Below the pieces are notes generated by a model. The model was given only the letters and a program-made list of their open reading frames with translations. It was not told the DNA's origin and did no database searches. From assembly GCA_963281255.1 (NCBI GenBank), contig OY725500.1, positions 3,219,184 to 3,283,183 of the forward strand: DNA of 64,000 nucleotides, written 5' to 3'. This document shows, one piece after another, positions 9,864 to 21,775 of the stretch; positions within the stretch are counted from its first letter, which is position 1, and every line of letters starts with the position of its first letter. The DNA is from Aphrocallistes beatrix. Its lineage: Eukaryota; Porifera; Hexactinellida; Sceptrulophora; Aphrocallistidae. The position numbers were made by a program, and so were the translations under genes.

Positions 9864-12800
9864 CGGGGAATTCCATGGCAAAAAAACAATAATTTCACCA
9901 ACATCAATCGATTGGTCTGAAATTTGCTGTGCGACAGAGCACTGATATGTCTTTACTTTTGTGAAAATTTCAGATCAATCGGTCATGTGGTTTTTGAGTT
10001 ATGAATTTTTGCTGTTTGACCAAGGATTTTCACTTTGCTAAAATCACCATCCCATTTTAAACTCGAATAACTCGAAAAATATTCATCAAATTATTTCATA
10101 AATTGCAATACTTATGTTTTTACATATGGAGAATACGAAAAACATGAGGAAATTAAGTTTTGAGTTCCTTTTCTTTGTGAAAACCGGGACTGAAACCAAC
10201 TCCCGAAGCAAACCGGAACTATGACGTAACAAAAATGTATATTTTTGAAACTGTTTTATTTTTGGGTATTTTACTGTTTATATTCATAATTCATTGTATA
10301 AAAAAATTCATTTGGTTTCCATATGTTCTCTTTGAGTTATTCACATTTTTGTACTTAAACGCTTTCTATAATTAACTCAAAATTTAATGCCTTTTGTAAA
10401 AAGATAAAATTGACCTGACAACTCTCAATTTCTACGATTTTGAAAATGCTTTTATGTCTTTCTCTATAATATCACTCATTCTTACAGCATTCTGCTATTG
10501 ATATGTGCATTCGGAATTATAAGTCTGTTCATATCCTACTCTAATAATGCCTCAAAGTAAAATAACTATGGATGCGGTAATAGCCGAATGAATTAATACA
10601 CGATTAGCCTAAAATCGTTAACCATGCAAAATAGGCATTAAGAATGTATTACCAGCGTATATAAACAAGGCATTAAGTATATATATCCGTTGTCAAAATT
10701 TCGATTAGTCATCATATCATTGCGCAACAGGTCATTTTAAGCACTATTTTGCCAATTTTCTAAGCTGTTTTAATCCTACTTCTAAATGTTATTAAGGTAT
10801 AATTTTTGTTTTGAAATAAGATTAGTACGAGTTGATTTGAAAAATTTAGAATTTTTGATGAAATTTTGCTACATTCCTACGTTGCTATGATCAAACATTT
10901 TTATCAATTTGAGCCTTATCCTGCAAGCTGTATGAACTAGGTCTTCAAATCTGATCGTATTTGATAGGTAATTGGCTACTTCCTATTAGGTAATAATACA
11001 ATTTAAACTTCTAAATTCACAGACTATAGAGTCATGCGACAATTTAGTGTTTTGGTCACATTCTTACAATCAACCCATAACTCAAAACTCGTTGAATTTA
11101 GAAGTTCAAGTTGTATTATTACCTAATAGGAAGCAGCCATTGCGAATCAATCACGATCAGATTTGAAGACCTAGTTCTTACAATTTGTAGGATATGGCTC
11201 TGATCAAAATGCTTTACCATAGCAACGTAGGAATGTAACAACATTCCATTAAAAAATTCGGCATTATTAGAGTAGGCTATAGCCTGTTGTATATTTGCCC
11301 ACAGACAGACTAAACAAAAACAGTTCAATGCTGTTGTTGCTATGTAATAGGAATGTAATAAATGTCACTAATGAGTTGAAAAGTTAATTTAGGAGAACAA
11401 ATATTTGCAGAACCATCTGATATTTAGTCCGACCATAGCACTCTGTACATAAGGCCACCCATCTAAATCTCAAAAATGGACCAGGGATGCGGTCGAAGAC
11501 GGTTGATCAAATACATGATCTGCCAAAAATCATGAACGACGCAGAATAGAGCTTCGAAATGTATTACCAGCATATATAAATATGACGCCAAAGTATCCAT
11601 ATCCGTTGTTAAAATTTCGATTAGTTATCATATGATTACACAATAAGTTATATTTGGGACACATTTAGTGAATTTCAAGTTGTTTAAGAGCACTTCTAAG
11701 TGGTTTTTTTATTATAGTTTTTTTGTATAGAACTGAGCTGTGAATGGGTTAATGCAAAAAGTGAATATTTTTCATGGAATGTTGCTACATTCCAGCGTTG
11801 CTATGGAAACGCATTTTGATCAGTTGAGGTCATATCTTGTATACCGCAATAACTATGCATTCAAATTTGATCTTATTTGGTAGGCAATAGACTATTTTCT
11901 ATAAAGGTATAACATAATTTCCACGTCTAGATTCAATGGTTTACGAGTTATTAGACAAATTACCAATTGTGACCAAAGTGATCATTTGTCTAATAACTCG
12001 TAAACCATTGAATCTAGACGTGGAAATTATGCTATACCTTTATAGAAAATAGTCTATTGCCTATCAAATAAGATCAAATTTGAATGCATAGTTATTTCGG
12101 TTTACAAGATATGACCTCAACTGATCAAAATGCGTTTCCATAGCAACGCTGGAATGTAGCAACATTCCATGAAAAATATTTACTTTTCGAATCAACCTAT
12201 TCACAGCTCAGTTCTATATAAAAAAACTATAATAAAACAACCACTTAGAAGTGCTCTTAAACAACCTCTGAAATTCACTAATGTGTCCCAAATATAACTT
12301 ATTGTGTAATCATATGATGACTAATCGGAATTTTAACAACGGATATGGATACTTTGGCGTCATATTTATATATGCTGGTAATACATTTCGAAGCTCTATT
12401 CTGCATCGTTCATGATTTTTGGCAGATTATGTATTTGATCAACCATCTTCGACCGCATCCCTGGCCGATTTTTGAGATTTAGATGGAAGGCCTTATATAC
12501 ATAGTGCTATGGTCGAACGAAATATTTGATTGTTTAGCAAATATTAGTCCTCTAAAATTAACTTTTCAACTCATTAGTGACTTTTATTGCATTCCTATTA
12601 CATACTACGTAGCAACAACAGCATTGCACTGTTTATGTTTAGTCTGTCTGCGGTCAAATATACAACAGACTTATAATTCTGATGCACATATCAATAGCAG
12701 AATGCTGTAAGAATGAGTGATATTATAGAGAAAGACATAAAAGCATTTTCAAAATCGTAGAAATTGAGAGCTGGCAGGTCAATTTTATATTTTTACAAAA

Positions 12801-13331
12801 GGCATAAAATTTTGAGTTAATTATAGAAAGCGTTTACAGGTACAACAATGTGAATAACTCAAAGAGAACATTTGGGAACCAAATGAATTTTTTTATACAA
12901 CGAATTATGAATATGAACAGTAAAATACCCAAAAATAAAACAGTTTTCGAGTTATACATTTTTGCTACGTCATAGTTCCGGTTTGCTTCGGGAGTTGGTT
13001 TCAGTTCCAGTTTTCACAAAGAAAAGGAACTCAAAACATAATTTACTAAAGTTTTTCGTATTCTCCATATGTAAAAACATAAGTATTGCAATTTATGAAA
13101 GAATTTTGATGAATATTTTTCGAGTTATTCGAGTTTAAAATGGGATGGTGATTTTAGCGAAGTGAAAATCCTTGGTCAAACAGCAAAAATTCATAACTCA
13201 AAAACCACATGACCGATTGATCTGAAATTTTCACAAAAGTAAAGACATATCAGTGCCCTGTCACACAGCAAATATCAGACCAATCGGTTGATGGTGGTGA
13301 AATTATTTGATTTTTGACATGGAATTCCCCA
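9864..13331. mobile_element. Foldback element A2 with nested insertion
   Basis: This is a second copy of foldback A1: CGGGGAATTCCATGGC at 9864 and GACATGGAATTCCCC near 13330, centre about 11972. The left arm is about 750 bases longer than the right because a smaller hairpin element sits at 10530-11283. The flanks join Helitron family 2 (9863 and 13332). The undisturbed Helitron sequence at about 63415 shows the empty target, and the flanking TATATA/TACATA are candidate 6-bp target duplications. Confidence 0.85.
10530..11283. mobile_element. Small foldback nested in A2
   Basis: The ends are inverted: CATATCCTACTCTAATAATG at 10530 and its complement around GGCATTATTAGAGTAGG ending near 11283. 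The arms pair around about 11050. CTGTT flanks both sides (10525-10529, 11284-11288). The corresponding point in A1 (about 3625) and in the right arm of A2 (about 12663) is uninterrupted. Its interior is a diverged version of the same core block found in the A and B elements. Confidence 0.8.
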
Positions 13332-13690
13332 TACATATTTCACACCATTTGATGAATCTTGAAAATAGTTCTAGAGACTAGCTTTCAACGGTTGACATGC
13401 GGTTTTCAGGGGTGTAGATTTCGAATATCATATTTTCGAGTAAATTTGATGATCAATGTGTTTGCTTTTGTTTACAATAGATACATAGAGTAAACAAATC
13501 TCAAAAATATGCTAGAAACTTGCTTTCAACGGTTGACGTGGGGTTTTCAGGGGTGTAGATTTCGAATATCATATTTTCGAGTAAATTCGATGATCTATTT
13601 GTTTACTTTTGTTCACAATAGATACATAAAGTTAACAAATTACAAAAATGGGTTAGAAACGTGGGTTAGAGATTTGTCTGTAATTAATAT
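13332..13690 (+). mobile_element. Helitron family 2, second half
   Basis: It continues the copy begun at 9500. Two roughly 140-base direct units each contain CTTTCAACGGTTGAC and GGGGTGTAGATTTCGAATAT; the same unit occurs twice at 63440-63660. The 3' GC-rich terminus is not seen. Confidence 0.6.
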
Positions 13691-13737
13691 TTAATTTTAT
13701 AACCATCACCATCAATCAATAACCTGCATCTTTTGTT

Positions 13738-14010
13738 CATCGAAGACCAAATGCGTCCAAAAAATTTCCGGTGATACTTTCCCAGATTTCATCTGCTACC
13801 TCCTTTAGCCTTACAATTGTCTTTGGTCCTCATTTTACTAACTCTCTCTTTATTCAGGCGAAGAGATTCTCGATTGGATTGACGTCTGGACTCTGACTAG
13901 GCCATTCAATCTCTTTTCTGGATCCAAGCCTTTGTAGCCTTGGCGGTATGCTTTGGATCATTATCCATCAATAAAAACCATTCATCTTCATGGAAAGCCC
14001 TAGTTTAATC
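13738..14010 (-). pseudogene. Tc1-like transposase C-terminal fragment
   Basis: On the minus strand the frame reads EDEWFLLMDNDPKHTAKATK, containing the second catalytic aspartate in the MDNDPKH motif. After a frame change it reads WPSQSPDVNPIENLFA, the conserved third-acid region of Tc1 transposases (SPDxNPIEN). About 90 residues remain out of the usual 340. The DNA-binding N-terminus and the terminal repeats are not recognisable next to it, so this is a dead fragment. Confidence 0.8.
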
Positions 14011-15060
14011 AAGTAAATGTTATATCAAAATATGAAAGTGATTTAAAGATGCACCGTCATCATGACGTCATCATCTATTAAATACGAAAATAATTTCTGA
14101 AACAAGTATTTTATCACAAAATTATTAGTTAGCTTTGGGGATTTTAATGAATGGAGTTTAGGTTGAATACTTGTGACTATGTAACGAAATTTAAAACCAG
14201 GAATATAAAATACATACTATTGAAAATAATTATGTGACAGATTGTATTTCTTGCTAGAGTATACCGGCAGAAAACATTTAAATGGAACTTAATTAATAAA
14301 ACTTAATTATTGTTGATATAATCACAATAATTAGATCTGCTAATTTATAAATTTCAGGGAAAGAATTGGTTCATAATGAACCCTGAAATTTTGAATGTAA
14401 ATGCCATGGGTAGTAGGCTCCTTTAATAATTGATCAAAAGTAGATCCCCTTCCAGAAAATCCAACCCAACGTCTTCATGAAGGTCCTAAATAAGTCCATA
14501 TATCATATTAAATAATAGAGCTGTTGCAAAAATCTCAATCAGTAGCCCGACTTCCCACTTTATTCATCTTGTTTTATTTACCCAATCTTTAACACTCCTA
14601 TAATTCCCTGAGTATAAAAATACTTAATTCTTAAAAAATTATTACAACTCATACTTAACTTTCTGAGCATATTTTGAATTATAATCGTCCTTACTCATAG
14701 TGAAAAACTTTTGCTGCCTGTATTATATAAGAAATAGTTGAAAAATAACAATTAACATCACCTAATATTCTTTTCGCTAAACACGAGTCATAATTATATA
14801 AACTTTAATTATCAAAATATTGTCTAAACAATACTGAATTGAGTAATGAAATTGTAAATTAAAATTCTTACATATTGAGATTTGTCACTCAGCATGGGGT
14901 GGGCGGAAGCTTGGTGAAGTATGCCTTATTATTCCTGATTCTACTAGTATATCTTCATAAGTAATGATGGATGCTTTTTTGAATTCTTAGTAACATCGTT
15001 GCGCAGCGAAGATAACCTTTCTGAATTCCGAGATTCAATGTATATATTTTTTAATTTACG
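14011..15060. other. No gene seen
   Basis: AT-rich sequence without a supported frame, terminal repeat or match to the other repeat families of the window. Confidence 0.5.
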
Positions 15061-15282
15061 GTTGCAAGTATCCGCAATGCTTTTACATTTTTATAGACCA
15101 TTCTTCAGTAGTTAGCTCTTCAGAATTTTCTCTTATCCGTTTATAGATTCGATGTTGTCAGCTCTAGGATGAAAAGCGAATTTAAAAGCCGACATCCTGC
15201 TAACTATACCATCATGCAATTGTTTAATAAAGTGACCCGGTCTCAAATTTGTCTTTGACTGTAAAATATCGATTTTAACTAT
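15061..15282 (-). mobile_element. Element X copy a, far end (beyond a MITE)
   Basis: TTTGACTGTAAAATATC...TTTTAACTA at 15252-15280 matches 54755-54785 (TTTTGATCGTAAAATGTC) of element X copy c. In that copy the following CGCATCCAGTTTTC is continuous, whereas here it resumes only at 16701. The limit towards 15061 is approximate. Confidence 0.5.
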
Positions 15283-16700
15283 ATACACTAACCGGACAGA
15301 AGTATTTCAACACATGATTCTTTCCCATACAAATAATGCTAAATTGGTCTATTCATGAGGAGGGTTACTTCTAAACGGTATGGGATACAGCTAATCGGAT
15401 TCCAGATTCGAATAATACGCATTAAAATTAGTCACGGGTTAATTTTTATAATTAATCATTCTTTCCTAACTTTTTATAATTATCAATCAGTGCATGGCCT
15501 ACTTAATATACGGCTATATATGTCACCGAGAAGGCCATAAAACGAAGAGGCCAGTTTAGACAAATTCAAAATTTAATTAGACCGATAACTCAAAAACCGC
15601 TTCCGATAGACATTTGAAATGTATTATTACCATATACAAACATTATGTCAGAGTATCCAATTCCGCTGTCAAAAATTTGATATGTCATCATGTGATTGCG
15701 CAATAAACTCTTTTTAGAGCGGAAAATGTTGCTGTTCCAGCTCATATTAAACATCGTTATCTGCATTTCTAATGCTTGATTTTTAGATAGAGCAACAATA
15801 GGAAGACAAGCCAAAAAATCTGAAAATTTAGTTGGAATGTCTGCATTCTTTAGTTGCTATGGAAAAAAAAACATGTTTAAGCCATTACTCGAAAAGTATA
15901 GATCGTAGACACTAAGAAATTGTACCATTTAATCCGTAATCTATTACTTACTATATGAGAATAATACTATTCACATGTCTATTTTCAATAAGTTATGAGT
16001 TATCTAGGATTTGTCACATCTCATTACTCTATAGATCGTGATAAAATCCTAGATGACTCAGAACCTATTGAAAATAAACATGTGAATAGTATTATTCTCA
16101 TATAGGAAGTAATAGATTACGGATTAAATGGTATAATTTCTTAGTGTCTACGATCTATACTTTTCGAGTTATGGCTTAAACATGTAATTTTTTGTTTCCA
16201 TAGCAACTGAGGAATGCATAGACATTCCAACTAAAATTTCAGATCTTTTGGCTTGAGGTCTTCTTATCACAATAGGAACTCTGACATAATGTTTGTATAT
16301 GGTAATAATACATTTCAAATGTCTATCGGAAGCGGTTTTCGATTTATCGGTCTAATTAAATTTTGACTTCGTTTTATGGCCTTCTCGGTGACATATATAG
16401 CCGTATATTAAGTAGGCCATGATCAGTGCCACCTTATGCCACATACACCCATTTTGAGCACTACATTATGGCAATGAATTACCTATGGTGGCTTAGGCTG
16501 ATAAGATTGTTCATTGAGTTGAGTAACTTATTAGTTATGCTCAACTATGACTAATTCGAATGTGTAGATTTCGAATCTGAAATCAGATTTTTAGTATATC
16601 TTTGAATTTGAACGTATTGCCCTTCATGAAAAAGTCCGATTTAGTATTTATTTGTATGGGAAAGAATCAAGTGTTGAAATACTTTTGTCCGGTTAGTGTA
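15283..16700. mobile_element. Tc1/mariner-type MITE with a nested foldback
   Basis: Inverted ends TACACTAACCGGACAGAAG (15283) and CTTTTGTCCGGTTAGTGTA (ending 16700) have the form of Tc1/mariner termini, with TA at each border. The uninterrupted target is seen in element X copy c near 54785. The MITE halves are 15283-15492 and 16429-16700; a foldback occupies the middle. The inner motif ctacacattcgaattactca-like recurs in related MITEs at 21780-22160 and 35231-35706. Confidence 0.8.
15493..16421. mobile_element. Foldback with 7-bp target duplication
   Basis: It is a near-complete palindrome of 929 bases: CATGGCCTACTTAATATACG at 15493 and its complement ending at 16421, centre about 16020. ATCAGTG occurs directly on both sides (15486-15492 and 16422-16428). 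The interior keeps a weak copy of the core block of the other foldbacks (atgtattattaccatatacaaaca...gagtatcca). Confidence 0.85.
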
Positions 16701-16987
16701 CGCATCCAGTTTTCTATTATAATATTACTATAATAGCAATAATCTTTTTCTACATTTCTTAATGAGGGAGCATAGTACCCCACATAGTAGCCCTATTATA
16801 ATACCACTCCATAACGTTAATATAGGCAAATAATAAGTCAACAAGTAATCTATAAGATCTGAAAAATAAATGGATTTTTTATTACCTCTTGACAAGATTT
16901 TTTTAATATCAATCTCACAATTTTTGGCTATATTAACAAAATATCTTCCAAAAGGGGATTTCTCCTTAACTAGCTTACTATCATTAT

Positions 16988-17182
16988 TTAGACTAATTTC
17001 TCAATAATACTATCGTCGAGATTTGAATCCTTTCGAATATAGGATTCCAGTGCATTTAAGTGAGCTAAGACCTCATCTCGAAACCCATTTAGAAATACGT
17101 TGCATAAAGGAGAGAAAACTTTACTGATTTTATCAATGTTTGTACAACGTAATATATATCCAAAATAGTGTAAAATTAGCAT
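16988..17182 (-). pseudogene. Element X protein, C-terminal segment
   Basis: The frame reads ...FLNGFRDEVLAHLNALESYI... and has a decayed counterpart at about 55140-55260 in copy c. No known domain is recognised. It lies downstream of the DDE core on the same strand. Confidence 0.4.
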
Positions 17183-17329
17183 CCTTAGTTCTTTGTTTAA
17201 TTTAAATTTTTTATTAATATGAAAACCAATACTATCTATGCATTAAATGGGCAGAACTTAAATATATAAAATTACTTGGAAAATTTCTTCGTAATTTAAT
17301 TCAATTCGACTCCAACATTTATCTGGGTA

Positions 17330-17570
17330 AGTATCGGATTTAAGAAAAAAATTGCAGGTACTAGAATTAAGTCCCAGCTAAATTCAATTTCAATTTGTCC
17401 TATTTTCAGATTTCCACCTAGTAGTATGTCCAGAGCTGATCGTTTCTGCCAATGGGATTGGGCTAGTACAATAGACAGGATGACTAACGGTCAGAGCATA
17501 ATAAAAAACTTTCTTTTGAGAAGGTCCAATCTTCTAACGATTGAGCCAGTGAAAAGATTTTAATATTATT
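17330..17570 (-). pseudogene. Element X DDE transposase core
   Basis: On the minus strand the segments TGSIVRRLD, then (after a frame change) PSQKKVFYYALTVSHPVY and SPIPLAETISSGHT, then GGNLKIGQIEIEFSWDLI are readable. The pattern of a DATGS block followed after about 70-80 residues by a (V/I)(D/E)FSWA block fits the first two acidic positions of a MULE-like DDE transposase. Copy c keeps the cleaner VDATGSIVRRIEPSQKK and IGQIEVDFSWAIIHGT. Here the second acid is replaced (EFSW), and some 30 residues between the blocks are lost. The family assignment beyond 'DDE' is inference. Confidence 0.6.
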
Positions 17571-17651
17571 ATCTGATCCTCAGTGTACATACAGATGGGA
17601 CAATAAATGGGTTGTGACCTACAGATTGGATGCATCCGTTAACATTACTTC

Positions 17652-17960
17652 CTAATATATTATTTGGTAATTTTGTTGTAAACTAATTAACTCACTCCAA
17701 TTATCATTAGAGTATCTTTGTTGACTGGACAAGTCAAATTTAGCCTTTCGTAATACTCCGGAACTTTTAATATTATTAAAATTACCAAAATTTAAAGCCA
17801 AATTTGTACTTACAGTCGAGTTCAATTGATTATTATAAGTATTGCTCACTGACTTTTCTGTTAATTCTGCAGCAACTCCTAAACGTTTTGAGTTAGCCAA
17901 ATTTCTAGAATGAACAGTTTCATTATCTAAATGCTCCTCTGAGAAGGAACCTAATACCCG
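17652..17960 (-). pseudogene. Element X protein, segment before the DDE core
   Basis: The open frame 17652-17900 contains VLRKAKFDLSSQQRYSNDNW; the same segment is at 55723-55880 (VLRKVKFDLSNLQRYSNDNW) and, poorly preserved, at 22520-22700. The sequence upstream to 17960 matches 56975-57045 on the other side of the mariner in copy c. The conservation between copies shows that it was coding, but I do not recognise the domain. Confidence 0.55.
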
Positions 17961-18179
17961 ATATTTGCAGTAATACTATCGCATCTTCACTTTCAAAAGG
18001 ATTTTTATACATTATAAATATAAATTTATTGCAATTTTTAAATTTGAAAACTGCAGTTACTCTAAAAAAATGCAATTTTGTTTCCTACTTTTTGATTTGT
18101 TAATTTTTTTATATTTAAAACAAAGGACAAATTTTAAAAGTCTATTTTTTGAAAATACGATTTAATTGCCTTCATTCTG

Positions 18180-18600
18180 GGTAATACTACCCCACTTATC
18201 TAAACTGAGGAAAAATTCACCCCTCGCCGTCTCTTCATTAGGGGATTGTTCAACTATGATTCCATTAACTATAATATTCTCATCCACTCGATCTCGGAAT
18301 CGAAAACAGGTATATTCGCTGTAACATCAGGATTTGATGTCACAGTGAATACACCTGTTCTATAATCTAAACCAGTGAGCATTTGTACTCCAGGGATAAC
18401 AGGGTCAGACTCACTAAGTTTTAGTGAAAAGAGATTCGTGGAAAGGAATCAATAAATCAAAATCGTCTCGAGTTGACACTATAAAATGTACAAAAGATTC
18501 TAGTTGTTCAAGTGTGAAATCTATCCACTTATTTCCAAAGTGGTATAGAACTCGACGGCTAATATTCTTTGCTAAAACCCATGCGTTTCTAGGCAACTAT
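18180..18600 (-). pseudogene. Element X protein, middle segment with a DNA hairpin
   Basis: Minus-strand frames read RNAWVLAKNISRRVLYHFG...FDLLIPFHESLF (18414-18596) and DENIIVNGIIVEQSPNEETA...LDKWGSITQNEGN (18180-18290). The second is paralogous to 22980-23110 of copy b. A strong inverted repeat lies between them at 18308-18362. Function unknown. Confidence 0.45.
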
Positions 18601-18673
18601 TTTGTTTAACTAATCCATATTTTCTACCATTAAATTACTTATTTTTTGCAGTCATTACTAAGTTCATACATAG

Positions 18674-19090
18674 TTAACAGAAATGGACTGCATCTAGCCA
18701 GATCAAATTGTCGCATTCTACATGTAACCAAAATTGGTCATCAGTTCCTTCTGCATGAGGAGGAGATGAACTCAATCTAATATCTGAACATCGGAGTTCA
18801 GGATCTTCACAACAGGATACCCACAAGCCTAGTAACTTGTTATCCATCAACTCTCGCTCTAAACTATATACACTAACATCTACTTTACTAAAACAAATCC
18901 TACTAAGTTCTAAACTACTCTGGTAAAAACTATCTAACTCTAATCTCGTACTAATATGTTCTATGGCTAATATAGGGATATATATATCACCAAAGTTAAA
19001 GGGCTTAGGGCAGATGGACTTAGGGATGTTACCTTCAAATTCTTGCTCTATTAGATCCTGAAAACGATCTCTGTTCAAATTACATTTCAT
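18674..19090 (-). pseudogene. Element X N-terminal exon, unknown function
   Basis: This is an open frame of 138 codons (MKCNLNRDRFQDLIEQEFEG ... DDQFWLHVECDNLIWLDAV). It is acidic, with clustered cysteines (SCCEDPELRCSD). No close paralogue is seen inside the window and no domain is recognised. The strand and position directly upstream of the element X segments suggest that it is the transposon's 5' coding part. A separate gene cannot be excluded. Confidence 0.45.
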
Positions 19091-19200
19091 GAAAAGGGAA
19101 TTTCGCTTGATGTCTTTGCTTTTCCTAAAGATGATAGGAGATAGTCTCTCCCAAACAGTCTCCTTTATTTAGGGCAGCCTTCAAGGTATACAAGTTTTCA

Positions 19201-19949
19201 TAACCTAGTTGAACGAGAGCTTCCGCGATTTGTTCGACTGATGCCATAGGTTGGTAATTATATTAAAGTTATCTACGTAAATTTTTGAACCAAAAATATA
19301 TTTTGAAATATGTAACTCGCCCGGGAAGAATTCAAAGATGTAAGATGTGATTATATAAAGTTGACCAGAAGTTGAAAAAGCAAAAAACAGAATGCGTAAT
19401 AGTAATGGGGATATAGTAGATATTATCCAGAAAATGTCCATCATCATTATCACCCTTTGAAGGGCTTAATTTCTTCATAGTTTTTCCTATTATCGACAAT
19501 GCGACTAGCTTAAAAACTCATGAGTTAAGATTTTGTGGCAAAAGGGGCATAACACCAAACTGGATTCCACTGGGGCTTCTTTAGGAAAATATAGTCATTA
19601 TTTAATTTGGTCATATTGCATAAAAAATGTTTTCAAAATGTAGACCAATTGAATGCCTTTTACCTAAATTTTGGAATGCATTATTAATTAAGAGCCAATT
19701 CTTTCAGTTCGGATTTCCTCCCATTTAAAGTTCTAAAGTTTATAGAACCATTTTATATCTATTCTCTACTACTCATCGATATTAATGAATATTTTTCGGT
19801 TTGACAAACTTGCTAAAATACCATATCAATTTAAAAGAATGATTATATAATATTTTGCTAAAATAAGATTGATATTTGAAAAGTGCTGCTTCGTATCAAT
19901 ATTTTAATCTAAATGAAGATACATTAAAAAAATGAGAGAAAACATTATT
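19201..19949. other. No supported gene
   Basis: This is AT-rich sequence between element X copies a and b. A hydrophobic minus-strand frame at 19205-19453 has no recognisable features. The part after about 19550 may be the decayed far end of copy b. Confidence 0.4.
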
Positions 19950-20099
19950 TATCTTATTTATATCAGTACACCTTACACTATACCCAACCGAGAATAGCAT
20001 TAGTTTCCTCACTTTCTTATTTAACTTGAACTTTTTGTTGACATGGTTACCTATTCCATTTAGTAAATGTACTGAACATAAAAATGTATAATTATATTA

Positions 20100-20612
20100 T
20101 CCTTACTATTAAAACTCGATTAATCTATATATATATATATATATGTAACGAATTGATTGAAGAAACTGCCAATCACAGAAAGCTGATTTTTGGCATGCGG
20201 GAATCTTTTGGCTATTGCTCCACTAAGTTCTGAGCTCAGACCAAAATGTCGACTCATCATGGAATTGACGTCATTGTCACCTTTTTTATAATTAGAAATT
20301 TCAGTTTTTCGACCATAACTCAGCCATTTTAAGTGATAGAAGGCTGAAATTTTAATAGAATGTGCATATTAATATACCTCACATATGGTGTACCATCAAA
20401 AAATGATGACTACTCACTCTGTGAGACATCATCATTATTCATCAAAATTTTGCATTTTTTCGAGTGATATCGATTTTAACACTAAGGTGGACATATTTAG
20501 AGATGCTATCTCCCTTATAATTATCCAATGTGACCGCAGGCGGCCAAGGGGAGCCTCCGGCGGACACGAAGTTTCCGTCAGCCGCGCAGCACAAGCAAGC
20601 GAAGCGCGCTTG
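20100..20612 (+). mobile_element. Helitron family 1, complete
   Basis: It starts TCCTTACTATTAAAACTCG (after A at 20099) and ends AGCGAAGCGCGCTTG (before T at 20613); 513 bases. The internal order is typical: AT microsatellite, GTAACGAATTGATTGAAG, GTCGACTCATCATGG, the GC-rich end with CGGCGGACACGAAG and CCGTCAGCCGCG. No reading frame. It sits inside element X copy b. Confidence 0.85.
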
Positions 20613-20639
20613 TAATTGATAATTTCTCCTCTGGATCAA

Positions 20640-20965
20640 GCTCTTTTTCAGTCTAACAATTTATTAAGCATGTTTCTAGATCATATTTGAGGAATGCGTT
20701 ACAAACGCTATGAATGGCCCAACTATACTCGATTTCAATTTGACCAATGTTATGTTCACTGACTACAATCTTTTGGCTTCAAGTGCCCATTTTTGCAAAA
20801 ATGCGTTATTTCTGCTCTACTGTGAGCAGAACTAATAATTTCTGCAATAGGAACAGAACTAGTGGAATAATCTGGATGGCCAACGGAGAATACATAATAA
20901 AAAACCTTTTTCTGAGAAGAATCTATTTTGCGTATAATAGCATCCAATAGCATCCAAATGAACAA
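20640..20965 (-). pseudogene. Element X DDE block, copy b
   Basis: The minus-strand frame 20756-20965 reads LLDAIIRKIDSSQKKVFYY and SSVPIAEIISSAHSRAEI, aligning with the DATGS...PLAEMISSAHTSAEI block of copy c; the TGS triplet is lost. It is a dead copy. Confidence 0.55.
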
Positions 20966-21007
20966 TGACTCCTTTTATAATATATCCATTATTATGTTGA
21001 TCATGCA

Positions 21008-21043
21008 TCCTTACTATTAGAACTCGATTAATGTTTGTGTATG
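21008..21043 (+). mobile_element. Helitron family 1, 5' terminus only
   Basis: TCCTTACTATTAGAACTCG after an A, continuing ATTAATG, is broken off by the mariner MITE that starts at 21046. Confidence 0.6.
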
Positions 21044-21045
21044 TA

Positions 21046-21773
21046 CAGGGTGGCTCATAAGTTCTGTGATAAACTCCATTAGGTATAAAATTTCTTTACT
21101 CAAACAATCTTAGTGATTATGGTTTTAGATATTGTACGTAATTTGAATATTTTCAATTATTTTAAAAGATTTTTCGAGTCTAAGACCTGGAGCTGTGTTT
21201 TGTATCGTTGTTTTTATGTGGAAAAATATGCCTATCATATGATTTTTCTAGAGTCTTCAAATTCTAGGAAAAAATGGCTCTCACATTTTCTTCGAACATC
21301 CTAAATTTGTTGAAATATAAGATGTTCATATCAGTACATATATAGAACCATTTGGATCAGATTTTCAGATTTTTTTTTGCAATTTTGGATGATTTTTGCA
21401 AAATGTACCTAATTTGATCTCGTGAAATAATAACTTTCTCTCGTTTCTGATAATGAATTCAATGGGTTTATGAAATATTTCCATAATGAATGAAAGGTAT
21501 CTGGTGCTAAATCGTCATAGAACATCGATTATAGAGACATTTTTTACAGAAGCAGTAACCTTGATTCTAGATTTTCGCTGCGTGCCAGGACACATTTTTC
21601 CCCCATAAAACTCACCATACAAATCACAGTTTCAGGTCTTAGACTTTCTACTCTTTTACAATCATTGAAAATATTCGAATTACAATCTCTAAAGATCATA
21701 ATAACTAAGATTGTTTGAGTGTAAGACATTTTATATCTAACGAAGCTTGTATCAGAACTTATGAGCCACCCTG
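21046..21773. mobile_element. Palindromic mariner-type MITE
   Basis: The termini CAGGGTGGCTCATAAG and CTTATGAGCCACCCTG are inverted and bordered by TA (21044-21045, 21774-21775), as in mariner elements. The arms continue to pair (TCTAAGACCTG at 21179 with CAGGTCTTAGA at about 21640), so the element is a long palindrome of 728 bases without a transposase. Confidence 0.82.
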
Positions 21774-21775
21774 TA

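Larger units (their letters stand above)
16701..19200 (-). mobile_element. Element X copy a (DDE-transposase transposon remnant)
   Basis: This is a minus-strand multi-exon transposon gene region that recurs at 19950-23516 (copy b) and 54560-57200 (copy c). From 5' to 3' on the minus strand it holds an N-terminal exon (18674-19090), further exon-like segments (18180-18600, 17652-17960), the DDE core (17330-17570) and a C-terminal stretch (16988-17182). Terminal inverted repeats were not identified, so the outer limits are approximate. Numerous stops and frame changes show that the copy is dead. Confidence 0.65.
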
